Source: Acidobacteriaceae bacterium
Lineage (GTDB): Bacteria > Acidobacteriota > Terriglobia > Terriglobales > Acidobacteriaceae
Length of the DNA stretch: 37,635 bases
Assembly (NCBI GenBank): GCA_025355505.1
Contig: JANXZM010000106.1
Coordinates: 1 to 37,635 of the forward strand
Direction of reading: 5' to 3'
A model generated the notes under the pieces. The model was not told the origin of the DNA. It saw nothing but the letters and a program-made list of their open reading frames with translations, and did no database searches. Positions 1 through 8,378 of the stretch are shown here, in pieces. The stretch's first letter is position 1. Each line of letters begins with the position of its first letter. The position numbers and the translations under genes are program-made.

Positions 1-59
1 CGCGTCTTCTTCGTGTACCGTTCAAACCCGCTCTGCGCCGCCAGTGTCCGCTGTTTCAT
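1..59 (-). CDS. IS5-family transposase, N-terminal start only (runs off window)
   Basis: Reading leftward from an ATG at 57-59 gives MKQRTLAAQSGFERYTKKT before the window ends. This matches the typical N-terminus of IS5-family DDE transposases, which begin with a 'TLA...GFE+Y.KKTRR' pattern. A strong ribosome binding site (GGAGGGG) lies about 8 bases upstream of the ATG. Only about 19 residues are visible, so whether the element is intact cannot be judged. Family assignment rests on this short conserved N-terminal motif and is an inference from recognition, not a search. Confidence 0.65.
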   Translation of the reverse strand, partial: MKQRTLAAQSGFERYTKKT

Positions 60-119
60 CCTCGCCACCCCTCCGATGCTCTCCCCTCAATCTATCCTGA
101 ACATCAGTGGAAAATGGAG

Positions 120-140
120 AACTTAATCAGAGTCTCCCTA
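120..140. repeat. 21-base near-direct repeat, copy 1 (possible IS terminus)
   Basis: The sequence from 120 to 140 is repeated at 342-362 with 18 of 21 positions identical and in the same orientation. This copy lies about 60 bases upstream of the IS5-type transposase start, where a terminal repeat of that element would be expected. It could therefore be the IS end, with the second copy a relic of an older insertion. The other end of the element is outside the window. Confidence 0.5.
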
Positions 141-195
141 AAGGCGCCCTCATAACACGGCACTTACGGTATGCCTGAAGCTGTAAAGTTCCACC

Positions 196-291
196 ACATC
201 CCTTACACAACGTTATCACCACATCCTTCTTGCCCTTGCTTCGCTCGGGCCGAGTGTAAAGCATGTCCTGATAACGTTGTGTAAAGGATGT
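196..291. repeat. Long inverted repeat (23-base arms, 50-base loop)
   Basis: Positions 196-218 and 269-291 are reverse complements with a single G/T-type mismatch, around the core TTACACAACGTTATCA. The loop holds a weaker GCCC/GGGC pairing. Neither arm is followed by a T tract, so it is unlikely to be a simple terminator. It sits between the two near-direct repeats at 120-140 and 342-362, which suggests the whole 120-362 segment is mobile-element debris rather than regulatory DNA of the next gene. Confidence 0.6.
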
Positions 292-341
292 CATGAGACT
301 GAACAGCTAAGGCCATGCGCTTTCAAAACTGGCCGGGAACC

Positions 342-362
342 AACTTGATCAGAGTTTCTCTA
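342..362. repeat. 21-base near-direct repeat, copy 2
   Basis: Second copy of the 120-140 sequence (18 of 21 identical, same orientation). No transposase lies next to it, so if it is an IS end it is a solo remnant. Confidence 0.45.
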
Positions 363-428
363 GTTAGGAATAAGCCACCAGCCCGCCCTGCGGAGGTGTA
401 GTCTCACAGCAGCGGATCCCAGTCGCCT

Positions 429-455
429 GTGACTTGGAGCCTTGATTCAAGTCAC
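429..455. promoter_or_regulatory. 8-base perfect inverted repeat upstream of the cNMP-binding gene
   Basis: GTGACTTG (429-436) and CAAGTCAC (448-455) are perfect reverse complements separated by 11 bases. The pair lies about 55 bases upstream of the GTG start at 510. The half-sites begin with TGTGA/TCAC, reminiscent of Crp/Fnr-type operators, but the 11-base gap is longer than the usual six. It could be an operator or a 5'-leader hairpin. Confidence 0.35.
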
Positions 456-509
456 GGTCCGCGGTTCCGGGTGTATGCAGGATAGGTCAAGGCAAGAGGG
501 AGTGACATT

Positions 510-974
510 GTGTCGTCGCAGCCTACGCCGGGCAAATTGAGTCCCGATCTGTTGCAAGCTCTTCACGGGATCAAAGCAGTTCAAATATTCCCCCAAGGCA
601 GCCTGTTGTTTCGGCAGGGTTCCGCGGTAATGGGCGTTTACCTGGTGGAGAGCGGCGAGGTTCGCGTGCTGCTGCCGACCGGTCAGAACGAAAAGCAGCT
701 GCTGGAGGTGGTCGGTCCTGGAACCATGCTCGGGCTAAGCGAGAGCATGAGCGGGGGAACGTATCGGATCACCGCTGAAGCCGGCGACCAGACGACAGCG
801 GTCTTCATCCCGCGTGAGGAGCTGCTGGAGTTTCTACGCGAGCACGGCGATTTCTGCATGCAGGTGGTGCGGCTCTTGAGCGAAGACTTGCACGCGCTTT
901 ACGACAAATTCCGCAGCATCAGTGCTCATCCAGGGCGTCCGCGGCACCGTCCTTTGAACGAGCAGTTGAATTAG
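510..974 (+). CDS. Cyclic nucleotide-binding domain protein without HTH
   Basis: The 154-residue protein is essentially one Crp/Fnr-type beta-barrel (about residues 20-135): 'LFRQGSAVMGVYLVESGEVRVLL' followed by the phosphate-binding-cassette region around 'GLSESMSGGTYRITAEA' and a C-helix ('LLSEDLHALYDKFRSI'). Crp-family regulators are normally 200-230 residues, with a winged helix after the C-helix. Here the chain ends after the C-helix with a basic tail, so it cannot bind DNA as Crp does. It is probably a ligand or redox sensor acting through a partner. The start is GTG at 510, preceded by GAGGGAG. It converges on the minus-strand TonB-type gene that follows. The ligand is unknown; the cassette lacks the clear arginine-serine pair expected for cAMP binding. 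Confidence 0.85.
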   Translation: MSSQPTPGKLSPDLLQALHGIKAVQIFPQGSLLFRQGSAVMGVYLVESGEVRVLLPTGQNEKQLLEVVGPGTMLGLSESMSGGTYRITAEAGDQTTAVFIPREELLEFLREHGDFCMQVVRLLSEDLHALYDKFRSISAHPGRPRHRPLNEQLN

Positions 975-1056
975 ATCCGGTCTCGGGTCTTTGATCGCAA
1001 GCCTTACGTGCATGTCTGCCTCCATGCTAAAGGCTGATAGTTGCGACCTGCCTTCC

Positions 1057-2886
1057 CTAGTTTGCTTTGAAGTTGATCGTGATCTGCGTCTGGATTTCGA
1101 CTGGATCGCCATCGAGGTAGTACGGCTTGTACCTCCATTGGCGCACAGCTTCCACCGCCGCGCGGGCAAGCACCGGATCTCCACTGAGCACTTTCGGGTT
1201 GATGACGTTGCCCTCTTTGTTGATGGTGGCTTCGATCTGCACTAAGCCCTGGACGCGAGCCGCGAGCGCGACTTGCGGATACTTTGGCTGTACCCGCTTG
1301 ATCAGAAGTCCCTGGGACACGCCTTGCGAAACTTTTAGGGTTGCCAGCGCGGGCCTGGGAAGATTTGACGATGCCGAAGACATCAGGCCGCTCAAGTTGC
1401 TATCGTTCGCGGATGCGGCAGCGAGCGTGCTCGGAAGCGGAAGCGCGGACTCCTCGGCTTGGGCCTGCGTTCTGGCGTCCGCGGGGGTTGACTTCACGAG
1501 TATGGGCGCCGAACCAGGTCTCTTCGCTGCCGGCTCAGGGTTAACGGCCATCCGAATCACCGGAGAATCGCCAGCGCCGGGCGAAGTTTTGTCGGGTGGT
1601 GCTGCTGTAGCCGTTTTGGGAGCTAAGGTTTGGGTTGCGGAACTCGCCCGGTCGGGCGTACGCGCGGAAGGTGCCGCCGCCGGCGAAGACATGGGCGCCA
1701 GAGCAGGAGCGGGCTGCCCCGAGTCCTGGGGCGCGCTTACGGCCCGCGGAGCTGGGGTTGTGCTGGACTTGCCAAGCTTCCCATAACCAAGGTAGCCGAG
1801 CGCGGCCAGAGCCAGGACAACCGCAGCCGCGATCATGATTTTCTTGCTGCCGCCCGATCCGCCGGAATCTTCTGCGCTCAGCAAAGTAAAAGACGGCGCA
1901 TCCGTAGTGCCTAGCAAACTTGACGCTGGCATTGGAGCGGCGTCCTGCGACAGATTGACGTGCGCTGGACTGGCGTGCAATGGATGGGCAGGCTCGGATT
2001 CAACCGTCGTGTTCTCTCTAGCTGGCGGAGCCGTTATTTCTTTCGCCGGAGCCGGTGCTGCGGCTGATCCCGGGGCAGACGTGAAAGCAAAGCCGGTATT
2101 TTGGGCAGGTGCCGACGCGGCGGAGATGTTTGCCCTTTCGTTTTTTACCACGTCATACTTGATTACGTCGTTCTCGATGAGACCAAGGGAAGCGGGCTGA
2201 GGTGCGTCCACTGCCGGTTCGGCCGCGATCGCAATCTTGGATTGTGCTACGGGCACGGGAACAACCGCTGGGTTCTCCTCAACTTTTGCCGACGCAGTCA
2301 TTGCAGGAAGCCCAGCCGGAAGGCGAGCCGGAATCGTTGCTGGGATGGGTAACGGCAACGGAGCTTCAAACTCAGGACTTTGGGGACGGTTTGGCGGTGG
2401 AGCGATCGCTGCCGCGCCTCGACTTGCCGGTTGGAGCGAACTGCCGGCGGATACAGGAGCTGTTGTTGCGGGGATTGCAGGAACGGCCGTGCTGCTACTG
2501 GCGCCGGCGGCATCGGAGTTTTTCCGCAGCAGTCCTCGCGCGACCCGAAGCGTTCCCTTTGCCTGCTCGATATTGATCGGCTTGGTGAGCACAAGGTTGG
2601 CGCCGATGCGGTAGGCCTTGGCGACGCCCGCTTGTCCCTCGACGACAGCGATGGCAAGCGAGCTCTGATTGGAGCTGGAATTTCTTGCGCTCTTGAAGAT
2701 CAGGGAAGCGTTCTGTTCGTTCTCGCAGTCCACGACGATGGCGTCATAACGCTGCGCCATCAACTTTTTTACCGCGGTAAACGGTTCTTGAACCGGTTCT
2801 ATCGTGAAGTCTAACTCGCTGAACACTTGACTTAGGACGCGAGCCAGTTTTTCATCGGGACAGAAAAGTAAAGCTTGGTAACCCAT
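1057..2886 (-). CDS. Receiver-like domain / TM / TonB C-terminal fusion protein (copy 1)
   Basis: This 609-residue protein has three parts. Residues 1-120 form a response-regulator receiver-like domain: acidic pair D11/E12, phospho-acceptor-like D53 in 'AIVVDCEN', and K102 in 'LTKPI'. The usual switch Ser/Thr is replaced by Val ('IAVVEG'). A long Ala/Pro/Ser-rich linker contains one transmembrane segment ('IMIAAAVVLALAALGYLGYG', roughly residues 345-370). The last 90 residues are a TonB C-terminal domain ('VQPKYPQVALAARVQGLVQ...AVRQWRYKPY'). TonB proteins transmit the inner-membrane proton gradient to outer-membrane receptors. They usually have a short cytoplasmic tail before the TM, so the cytoplasmic receiver-like head is unusual. 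A paralogue lies immediately upstream (3021-4586). No ExbB/ExbD genes are nearby. Function as a true energy transducer is likely but unproven. Confidence 0.88.
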   Translation of the reverse strand: MGYQALLFCPDEKLARVLSQVFSELDFTIEPVQEPFTAVKKLMAQRYDAIVVDCENEQNASLIFKSARNSSSNQSSLAIAVVEGQAGVAKAYRIGANLVLTKPINIEQAKGTLRVARGLLRKNSDAAGASSSTAVPAIPATTAPVSAGSSLQPASRGAAAIAPPPNRPQSPEFEAPLPLPIPATIPARLPAGLPAMTASAKVEENPAVVPVPVAQSKIAIAAEPAVDAPQPASLGLIENDVIKYDVVKNERANISAASAPAQNTGFAFTSAPGSAAAPAPAKEITAPPARENTTVESEPAHPLHASPAHVNLSQDAAPMPASSLLGTTDAPSFTLLSAEDSGGSGGSKKIMIAAAVVLALAALGYLGYGKLGKSSTTPAPRAVSAPQDSGQPAPALAPMSSPAAAPSARTPDRASSATQTLAPKTATAAPPDKTSPGAGDSPVIRMAVNPEPAAKRPGSAPILVKSTPADARTQAQAEESALPLPSTLAAASANDSNLSGLMSSASSNLPRPALATLKVSQGVSQGLLIKRVQPKYPQVALAARVQGLVQIEATINKEGNVINPKVLSGDPVLARAAVEAVRQWRYKPYYLDGDPVEIQTQITINFKAN

Positions 2887-2920
2887 AATGAGGCCATACT
2901 AAGGAATGCGGTGGGTACCA

Positions 2921-2937
2921 GCAAGTTACGTGGGTAA
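2921..2937 (-). promoter_or_regulatory. Conserved 17-base motif 35 bases upstream of TonB-fusion copy 1
   Basis: Read on the minus strand this is TTACCCACGTAACTTGC. The same motif with 15 of 17 positions identical lies at 4620-4636, at almost the same distance from the start codon of the paralogous gene. Conservation of both sequence and spacing suggests a shared promoter or activator site, or a leader kept after duplication. It does not match a standard -35/-10 pair or the sigma-54 GG/GC spacing. Confidence 0.45.
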
Positions 2938-2973
2938 TTATGCTGCTGTCGATTTGCCGGCGGATACCAAGTC

Positions 2974-2995
2974 CCACCCTGCTTGGGAAGGGTGG
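2974..2995 (-). terminator. Possible hairpin after TonB-fusion copy 2
   Basis: CCACCCT (2974-2980) pairs with AGGGTGG (2989-2995) across an 8-base loop, starting 26 bases beyond the stop of the minus-strand gene at 3021. It has no T tract, so it could slow or end transcription between the two paralogues only weakly, or merely stabilise the transcript end. Confidence 0.3.
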
Positions 2996-3020
2996 CTGTG
3001 AGCGCAAGTGTCGTCTGCGA

Positions 3021-4586
3021 TCAAGGCCGCTGGAAATCGATGATTACGACGGTCTGGAAGGGTTGAGCCTTGCCGCCGCGGACGTAGGGCCGATAGCGCC
3101 ATTGCTTCACCGCTTTGATGGCGGCGGTCGCCAGCGCGGCGTTTCCCTCCACCAGTCGCACGCTCTCAACTTTGCCGTTCTCATCGACGACCTCCTTGAG
3201 GACGACCGTTCCTTGCGCTTGGCCGGATCGCGCCTCCACGGGATATTTCGGCGGAACGCTGTGATCCAGCCGCTTTTCCGCACCCTTGGAAGAAAGAATA
3301 ATCGCGGTGCTCTCTTCCGGCAGTCGGGCGTCGGACGAAGTCGCAGCACTGGCGTCAGGCTTGCTGACAACCGGAGGAGGTGGCGTTGTAGTCACGGAAG
3401 TTGGCGGCGAAACTGCCGTGCCTGGGGCGGCTGCCGGTGGGACAGAAGCGGTAGCCGCGGCGGACGTGATTGGGGAACTTGTAGCGGAGCTGATTGCGGA
3501 ATCTGGGACCGTTGCTGGTGTCTTAGCGGGCAATTGCGGCGCCGGGGTTGTGGCCGGAGCTAACTGAGCCGAAGGCTTCGCGGCATTTGGCGCCGGAGCC
3601 GGGATTTGCGATCGGTGCGTAATTCCAGCCAGGTCCAGCACCCGATCAATTTGCGGTTGGGCGATGGCTCGGAATTCGGGCTGGTACATCCAGGCGGAAT
3701 AGAAGCCGCTGCCCGCCAGCCCGAGCATCAACAACGCGACTAGTGGTCCGCGTCTTTTCTGCTGGCCAGGCTGGTAGGATGAAAAGACGGGGCCGCCAAT
3801 TTCGGCTGCCGAGGTGTCCGCCGCTGTTTTTTCCAGTTTCGCACTCTTCCGTTCCGATTCTTCCATTTCCGTTCGTTCTAATTCCGCAAGCACCGGATCG
3901 TCGGAAAAATTAACGGGGCGCGCAGGTTCCGAACTTGGCAAAGCAGCTCGATCCGAAGATGGCTCCGACGCCGAAAAAAATACGGACTGCGAATTGAACT
4001 TTGGAGTAGCTGGTGGGGCAGCGATTGTGCCTACCGCCAAATTCATCTTGGTCGCGAGCGCTGGCGCGGAGAGCGTCGCGGTGGAAGCGGAGGCTGCAAC
4101 GAAGCTTGGAGCGGGCTCCGCAAAGCTTGTCAGTTGCGAAGAAACGGCTGCCGCCTGCGCTCGTTCTTCAGGCATGACCGCGCTCGCAGACTGCGCGGGA
4201 ACGCTCTCGTTTGTGTGGGCGTCTTTTCGCACCCGGCTGACCGCGGTGCGGATGGTGCTGCGGGCCTGGTCTTTCGCGACCGGCTTGGTCAGAATCAGTT
4301 CCGCTCCCAAACGAAAAGCAGTGGGCAGACCGGCGCGGCCATCGACGATAGCGATGGGGACAGGGTTGTGGCCGTTTTTTCCGCGACGGCAGACGTCAAA
4401 AATCAGCTTAGCCGCAGGCAGATTTTCACAGTCGACTAATACCAGGTCAAAACTTTGCGAATTAAGTTTTTGGGCAGCGGAGGCTCCATCCAGGGGCCGC
4501 TCGCAAGTCACTGACATTTCTTCTAAAACGCCAGTAATTGCGCTGACGGCCTGGTCATCCGGCGACAACAACAGAGCATGAGGCAT
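3021..4586 (-). CDS. Receiver-like domain / TM / TonB C-terminal fusion protein (copy 2)
   Basis: This 521-residue paralogue of the next gene downstream has the same architecture. The N-terminal receiver-like domain has D10/D11, D52 in 'LVLVDCEN' and K101 in 'LTKPV', and again no Ser/Thr at the switch position ('IAIVDG'). One TM segment ('LVALLMLGLAGSGFYSAWMY', about residues 280-300) is followed by a Pro/Ala/Thr-rich periplasmic spacer. The TonB C-terminal domain has 'VPPKYPVEARSGQAQGTVVL' and 'AVKQWRYRPY'. The shared acidic and Lys positions suggest the fold is under selection, while the missing switch residue argues against ordinary phospho-signalling. It may serve a different receptor set from copy 1, since the spacer and TonB tip differ. 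It probably arose by tandem duplication, as supported by the matching upstream motif. Confidence 0.88.
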   Translation of the reverse strand: MPHALLLSPDDQAVSAITGVLEEMSVTCERPLDGASAAQKLNSQSFDLVLVDCENLPAAKLIFDVCRRGKNGHNPVPIAIVDGRAGLPTAFRLGAELILTKPVAKDQARSTIRTAVSRVRKDAHTNESVPAQSASAVMPEERAQAAAVSSQLTSFAEPAPSFVAASASTATLSAPALATKMNLAVGTIAAPPATPKFNSQSVFFSASEPSSDRAALPSSEPARPVNFSDDPVLAELERTEMEESERKSAKLEKTAADTSAAEIGGPVFSSYQPGQQKRRGPLVALLMLGLAGSGFYSAWMYQPEFRAIAQPQIDRVLDLAGITHRSQIPAPAPNAAKPSAQLAPATTPAPQLPAKTPATVPDSAISSATSSPITSAAATASVPPAAAPGTAVSPPTSVTTTPPPPVVSKPDASAATSSDARLPEESTAIILSSKGAEKRLDHSVPPKYPVEARSGQAQGTVVLKEVVDENGKVESVRLVEGNAALATAAIKAVKQWRYRPYVRGGKAQPFQTVVIIDFQRP

Positions 4587-4619
4587 ACTGGGTCATGCTA
4601 GGAACCGCCGTCGAAACCC

Positions 4620-4636
4620 GCAAGTTACCGGGGTAA
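4620..4636 (-). promoter_or_regulatory. Conserved 17-base motif 34 bases upstream of TonB-fusion copy 2
   Basis: Minus-strand TTACCCCGGTAACTTGC, the partner of the motif at 2921-2937 (15 of 17 identical). The flanking bases down to the ATG are also partly similar, consistent with duplicated upstream regions. Confidence 0.45.
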
Positions 4637-4657
4637 GCGGGGCGTCTCTCCATAGTT

Positions 4658-6412
4658 TCAAGGAAGCTGCTGATTTTTTCCGATTGCCGACTCCGGCTGA
4701 GGATAAACAATCGAACCCCGAAACGCTGCCTTGTCGGCGGACGCAAAATCCGGGAAGGGCAGCTTATTTTGGTCGCGCCATTGCTGGACCTGCTGCTCGG
4801 CTGCCTGGCTTTTCTCCCGGTGCAGCCCGGAATCGCGGGTGATGTAGATGGTCTGGGAAGGAGCGGCGAAACCGCAGCCGGATTTCTCCACGATATCCAT
4901 GATGCGCAGTAAAACATCTTCGCGGATAGCCGCGAATTCCCCCATTTCGCGCGTCAGTATGTAGCTAAAAATCTCCAGGCTCAAGGCGCTGTTGTCGAAA
5001 CTGGCGAAACGGATGCGAGCCGAGTCGCTTTCGACCTTTGGGTGCTCGTACAACAAACGGCGAATTTCCGCCAGCAGATAGCGCAGTTGGTCCGCCGAGG
5101 TCTCGGATCGCATCACGAGGGTGGGATTGAACAGGAATTTGTCACGACGGGTGAAGTTCTCGATGTTCATGGTGGCGAGGGCGCCGTTGGGAATGGAAAG
5201 CTCGGTGCGTTCGAGGGTGCGAATACGGGTGGAGCGCAGGCTGATGTCTTCCACATTTCCGACGCGATCGCCGAAGCGGCAGAAGTCGCCGACGCGGATG
5301 ACTTCGTCGGCCAGAACGGAAATTCCACCGAAAAGATTCTCGAGTGTCTTCTGGGCCGCAAATGCAATGGCAATACCACCGATGCCGAGGCCGGCAAGCA
5401 CGGTGGTCAGGTTAAACCCCAAAATACCGAGTGTGGCCAAAATCGCGACGATCACGACCAGCGCTTTGATCAGCCGCTCGCCCAACGCCATCAGCGTGCC
5501 GGTGCCGGTGCGGCCCGCGCTGACGGCGCGCATGCGCATGCGTTGCATGGTGAGGCCTGCGGCGTGCAGCAGAAACCAGAAAAAACCAATGCTGACGAGA
5601 ACGCCGATGATGCGGTAGTAATAAACACGTGGCAGCAACGGCAGGCGGAGGTAGGCGCCAATCACGCGGTGAGTCAGCGCGCTGAATATGACCAGCAGGG
5701 GCCTCGACATGCGGCTGTAAGAGTGCAGGTTGGGGCGATGCCTGAACTTGAGCCAAAGCCGGCGCGGAATCGCCAGCAGCAGAACCACCGCCCATCCGAT
5801 CGCAAGCGCCAGTGGAATTGCGGCGAATAGCGCGAGCCATTGCCACAGCGGCATCCCGAGAAATACGTTTCGCACCAGGCTTTGCGGCAGTTTGTTTTCG
5901 ACCTGGTGAGCCTCCAGGTTGTCATACAGCTCGGGAACTTTGCTGAGTGTCTCGGAAGAAAAGAGCCAGATTTTTCCGGAATTCGGATTTCCGGCCGGGA
6001 CGAGGACAACGGGAACATCCGGATCGCCATTGGAAAACATTCCGATGGTTTGCTGATCGGGCGCGCCGGATTCCGGATTGCCTTCGGAAGTTGTGCTGAG
6101 CCGTCGCAGGCTGCCGACGAAGGTGCGGTCCATGAGCACCTTCAGCTTCTCGGCCAAATCCGCGCCCTGCGATTGCCGGCGCGCGGCGGTCATTTGCAGG
6201 TAATCGGCGGCAGTCTTGTAATTTCCAGCCTGCGCGGATTGCAGGAATCCAAGCACAGTCCCGGAAGGCGTATTGCGTCCCAGCGGATCGGCGGACGCGG
6301 AAGTTGGCTCCTGAGGCTGTGTCCCACCCTTCAGCAGGCTGGTTACGGACTGAGCCGTTAGCCCATGGAGAGAGATGGAAATGACGAGAACCAACAGCGC
6401 TAATTTTTTCAT
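4658..6412 (-). CDS. MscS-family mechanosensitive channel with large N-terminal domain
   Basis: The start is ATG at 6412 because it opens with a clear signal peptide (MKKLALLVLVISISLHGLTAQ). The reading frame continues upstream only through a repeat-bearing intergenic region. The 584-residue product has a periplasmic N-terminal region of about 160 residues and TM segments near 188-215 and onward. The MscS core follows: pore-helix-like 'TVLAGLGIGGIAIAFAAQKTLENLFGG', the beta domain 'VGDFCRFGDRVGNVEDISLRSTRIRT', and the C-terminal alpha/beta domain. MscS channels release solutes during hypo-osmotic shock. Proteins with extra N-terminal domains may have modified gating. It lies downstream of lpd on the same strand but 119 bases away across a REP-like palindrome, so it is probably a separate unit. 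Confidence 0.9.
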   Translation of the reverse strand: MKKLALLVLVISISLHGLTAQSVTSLLKGGTQPQEPTSASADPLGRNTPSGTVLGFLQSAQAGNYKTAADYLQMTAARRQSQGADLAEKLKVLMDRTFVGSLRRLSTTSEGNPESGAPDQQTIGMFSNGDPDVPVVLVPAGNPNSGKIWLFSSETLSKVPELYDNLEAHQVENKLPQSLVRNVFLGMPLWQWLALFAAIPLALAIGWAVVLLLAIPRRLWLKFRHRPNLHSYSRMSRPLLVIFSALTHRVIGAYLRLPLLPRVYYYRIIGVLVSIGFFWFLLHAAGLTMQRMRMRAVSAGRTGTGTLMALGERLIKALVVIVAILATLGILGFNLTTVLAGLGIGGIAIAFAAQKTLENLFGGISVLADEVIRVGDFCRFGDRVGNVEDISLRSTRIRTLERTELSIPNGALATMNIENFTRRDKFLFNPTLVMRSETSADQLRYLLAEIRRLLYEHPKVESDSARIRFASFDNSALSLEIFSYILTREMGEFAAIREDVLLRIMDIVEKSGCGFAAPSQTIYITRDSGLHREKSQAAEQQVQQWRDQNKLPFPDFASADKAAFRGSIVYPQPESAIGKNQQLP

Positions 6413-6487
6413 CGAGGTTCCGAGTAAGTGGAAAGCGTGGCGTCCCCGCCCGGCCACCGTGCTCGCAGCGACCGCCAAGTCCATCCG

Positions 6488-6506
6488 GACGGGCGAGACG
6501 CCCGTC
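6488..6506. repeat. REP-like G+C-rich palindrome, copy 1
   Basis: GACGGGCG-AGA-CGCCCGTC is a perfect 8-base stem with a 3-base loop, in the gap between lpd and the mscS-type gene. Nearly the same element, including the flanking GGAG-GACGGGCGTC context on the minus strand, recurs at 10138-10157. This is a dispersed intergenic palindrome of the genome, possibly acting as a transcript-end stabiliser. Confidence 0.7.
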
Positions 6507-6531
6507 GCTCCACTGGTTGATTCATCCCGCA

Positions 6532-7953
6532 CTACTTCTTCGGCCGATAAATGTCGGTGGCCTGTCCGTAGAATACTTCCGCGGATTCCATCATGGTCTC
6601 CGACAGCGTTGGATGGGGATGGATGGTCATGCCAACATCGGCCGCCAGGGCGCACATTTCGATGGCGAGCACGCCTTCGGCGATCAACTCGCCCGCGCCC
6701 GCGCCCACGATACCGACACCGAGCACGCGTTCCGTCTTAGGATCGATGAGCAGCTTGGTGAGGCCTTCGGGCCGGTCGATGGTGATGGCGCGCCCGGAAG
6801 CGGCCCACGGGAACTTGGCGACGGTGATCTCGCGTCCTTGTTCCTTGGCCTGGGTTTCCGTCAGTCCAGCCCAGGCGATTTCCGGATCGGTGAAGACGAC
6901 GGCGGGAATCGCGTTCGGTTCGAAAGCAACTTTGTGGCCGGCGATGGCTTCGACGGCGCAGCGGCCCTCGTGCATTGCCTTGTGGGCGAGCATGGGTTCG
7001 CCGGCAACGTCGCCGATGGCGTAGATGGTGGGATCGGCGGTCTGGCGCTGGGCATTGATTTCGATGAATCCCTTGGCGTTCACTTTGACTTTGGTCTGGT
7101 CGAGGCCGAAGATCTCGGAATTGGGACGGCGTCCCACCGACATCAGCACGCGGTCGAAGACTTGTTCTTTTTCTTTTACGTTGGGACCTTCGAGGGTTAC
7201 GCGGATGCCGGTCTTTTCGTCTTTGAGCGACTTGACTGTCGTGTTGAGCAGGATGGCGGAGAAAAACTTTTCCAGGCGCTTGTGCAGAGGCAGCACCAGG
7301 TCGCGGTCGGCTCCGGGCAGTAGGCCGGACATCATTTCTACGACGGTGACTTTTGTGCCGAGCGCGGCGTATACCGATCCGAGTTCGAGTCCGATGTAAC
7401 CGCCGCCGATGACGAGCAGCGTTTTCGGAATGTCGGGCAAGTCGAGAGCGCTGGTGGAGTCCATGAGGCGCGGGCTGTCGAGCTTGAGGCTGGGGACTAC
7501 GGTTGGACGCGATCCGGTGGCGATGATGATGCGGTCGAAAGTCAGAGTTTCTTCGCCGCCAGCGGTCTTCGTGACTTTCACTGTAGTGGAATTTACGAAA
7601 GCCGCTTTACCTTGCACGAACTGAACCGAGCGCTGCTTGGATAGCTGTCCGAGGCCGCCGGTCAGCTTCTTGACGATGCTCTCTTTCCATCCGCGAAGCT
7701 TGTTCAGGTCAACTTTGGGCTCGCCGAAATCGATGCCCCAGTTCTTCGCCTGCTCGGCTTCTTCGAGCAGCTTGGCCACGTGCAGCAGGGCCTTGGAAGG
7801 GATGCAGCCGCGATACAGACATACGCCGCCGGGGTTCGCTTCCGGATCGATCAGCGTAACTTTCATGCCCAGGTCGGCCGCCAGAAATGCGGAGGCATAT
7901 CCACCGGGACCACCGCCGATTACTGCCACACGAAGATTTGAAGTGTTCGTCAT
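6532..7953 (-). CDS. lpdA: Dihydrolipoyl dehydrogenase (E3)
   Basis: This is the 473-residue FAD disulfide oxidoreductase that reoxidises dihydrolipoamide on E2 and makes NADH. Visible features are the FAD-binding GGGPGG (residues 13-18), the redox-active disulfide C45/C50 in '[13 protein letters not shown]', the NAD-binding '[19 protein letters not shown]', the '[20 protein letters not shown]' FAD motif, and the C-terminal catalytic His-Glu in 'IHPHPTLSE'. Length and motifs are complete. It is the last component of the pyruvate dehydrogenase cluster, downstream of aceE and aceF on the same strand. The Shine-Dalgarno before the ATG is weak, so some translation may depend on readthrough from upstream. 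The same E3 may also serve other 2-oxoacid complexes. Confidence 0.97.
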   Translation of the reverse strand: MTNTSNLRVAVIGGGPGGYASAFLAADLGMKVTLIDPEANPGGVCLYRGCIPSKALLHVAKLLEEAEQAKNWGIDFGEPKVDLNKLRGWKESIVKKLTGGLGQLSKQRSVQFVQGKAAFVNSTTVKVTKTAGGEETLTFDRIIIATGSRPTVVPSLKLDSPRLMDSTSALDLPDIPKTLLVIGGGYIGLELGSVYAALGTKVTVVEMMSGLLPGADRDLVLPLHKRLEKFFSAILLNTTVKSLKDEKTGIRVTLEGPNVKEKEQVFDRVLMSVGRRPNSEIFGLDQTKVKVNAKGFIEINAQRQTADPTIYAIGDVAGEPMLAHKAMHEGRCAVEAIAGHKVAFEPNAIPAVVFTDPEIAWAGLTETQAKEQGREITVAKFPWAASGRAITIDRPEGLTKLLIDPKTERVLGVGIVGAGAGELIAEGVLAIEMCALAADVGMTIHPHPTLSETMMESAEVFYGQATDIYRPKK

Positions 7954-7969
7954 GGTGTTATCAATACCC

Positions 7970-8317
7970 TCAAATTCTAAATTCTGCTATCGACCGACTC
8001 GGAGTGCTCGGGTCAACTCGCAATCCTACCTTCGCTCCGACCGGCAACCGAGCTGTAATCTTTTCGGTCTGTGATTCGACTGATGAGAAAGCGAAAAGCA
8101 GCCACTTCCTACACTCGCCCGAGAATCGCGTCCCATCAAATTCGTAACTGTAAAAAAGAACGAACCAGCCGTTCTGTCTTGCCATCAGCAGTTCGTAGCC
8201 TTCGATGGTACCAAGTACTTGGGACCATTGAGAAGATCTCTGCCTAGTCAACCATTGCCGAAACGACCAGAACAATTCTCCATAGCCGAGGGCATTTCTG
8301 GTCGGGAGTGTTTCCAT
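7970..8317 (-). CDS. Small DUF3592-like protein in the PDH cluster
   Basis: A 115-residue protein starting at ATG 8317 with AGGG six bases upstream; a GTG three bases earlier is possible. It has the usual layout of DUF3592 proteins: '[11 protein letters not shown]' near residue 35, a beta-rich '[18 protein letters not shown]' segment, and the terminal '[23 protein letters not shown]' matching the family's 'G..V.V.Y.P.nP..S' ending. The flanking membrane helices that many members carry are absent, so it would be a soluble single-domain form. It sits between aceF and lpd with 16 bases to lpd. DUF3592 has no established function and its place in this cluster may be incidental. It is G+C-poorer looking than its neighbours. 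Confidence 0.65.
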   Translation of the reverse strand: METLPTRNALGYGELFWSFRQWLTRQRSSQWSQVLGTIEGYELLMARQNGWFVLFYSYEFDGTRFSGECRKWLLFAFSSVESQTEKITARLPVGAKVGLRVDPSTPSRSIAEFRI

Positions 8318-8378
8318 CACTATCCCTAGAAACCATCTATGAGACAGGCTCTAATCTGAACTTGCTGAACTTGATTTT

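Noticed and set aside
6413-6655. N-terminal extension of the MscS-type gene
   Set aside because: It reads through an intergenic palindrome, and a signal peptide begins at the later ATG 6412.
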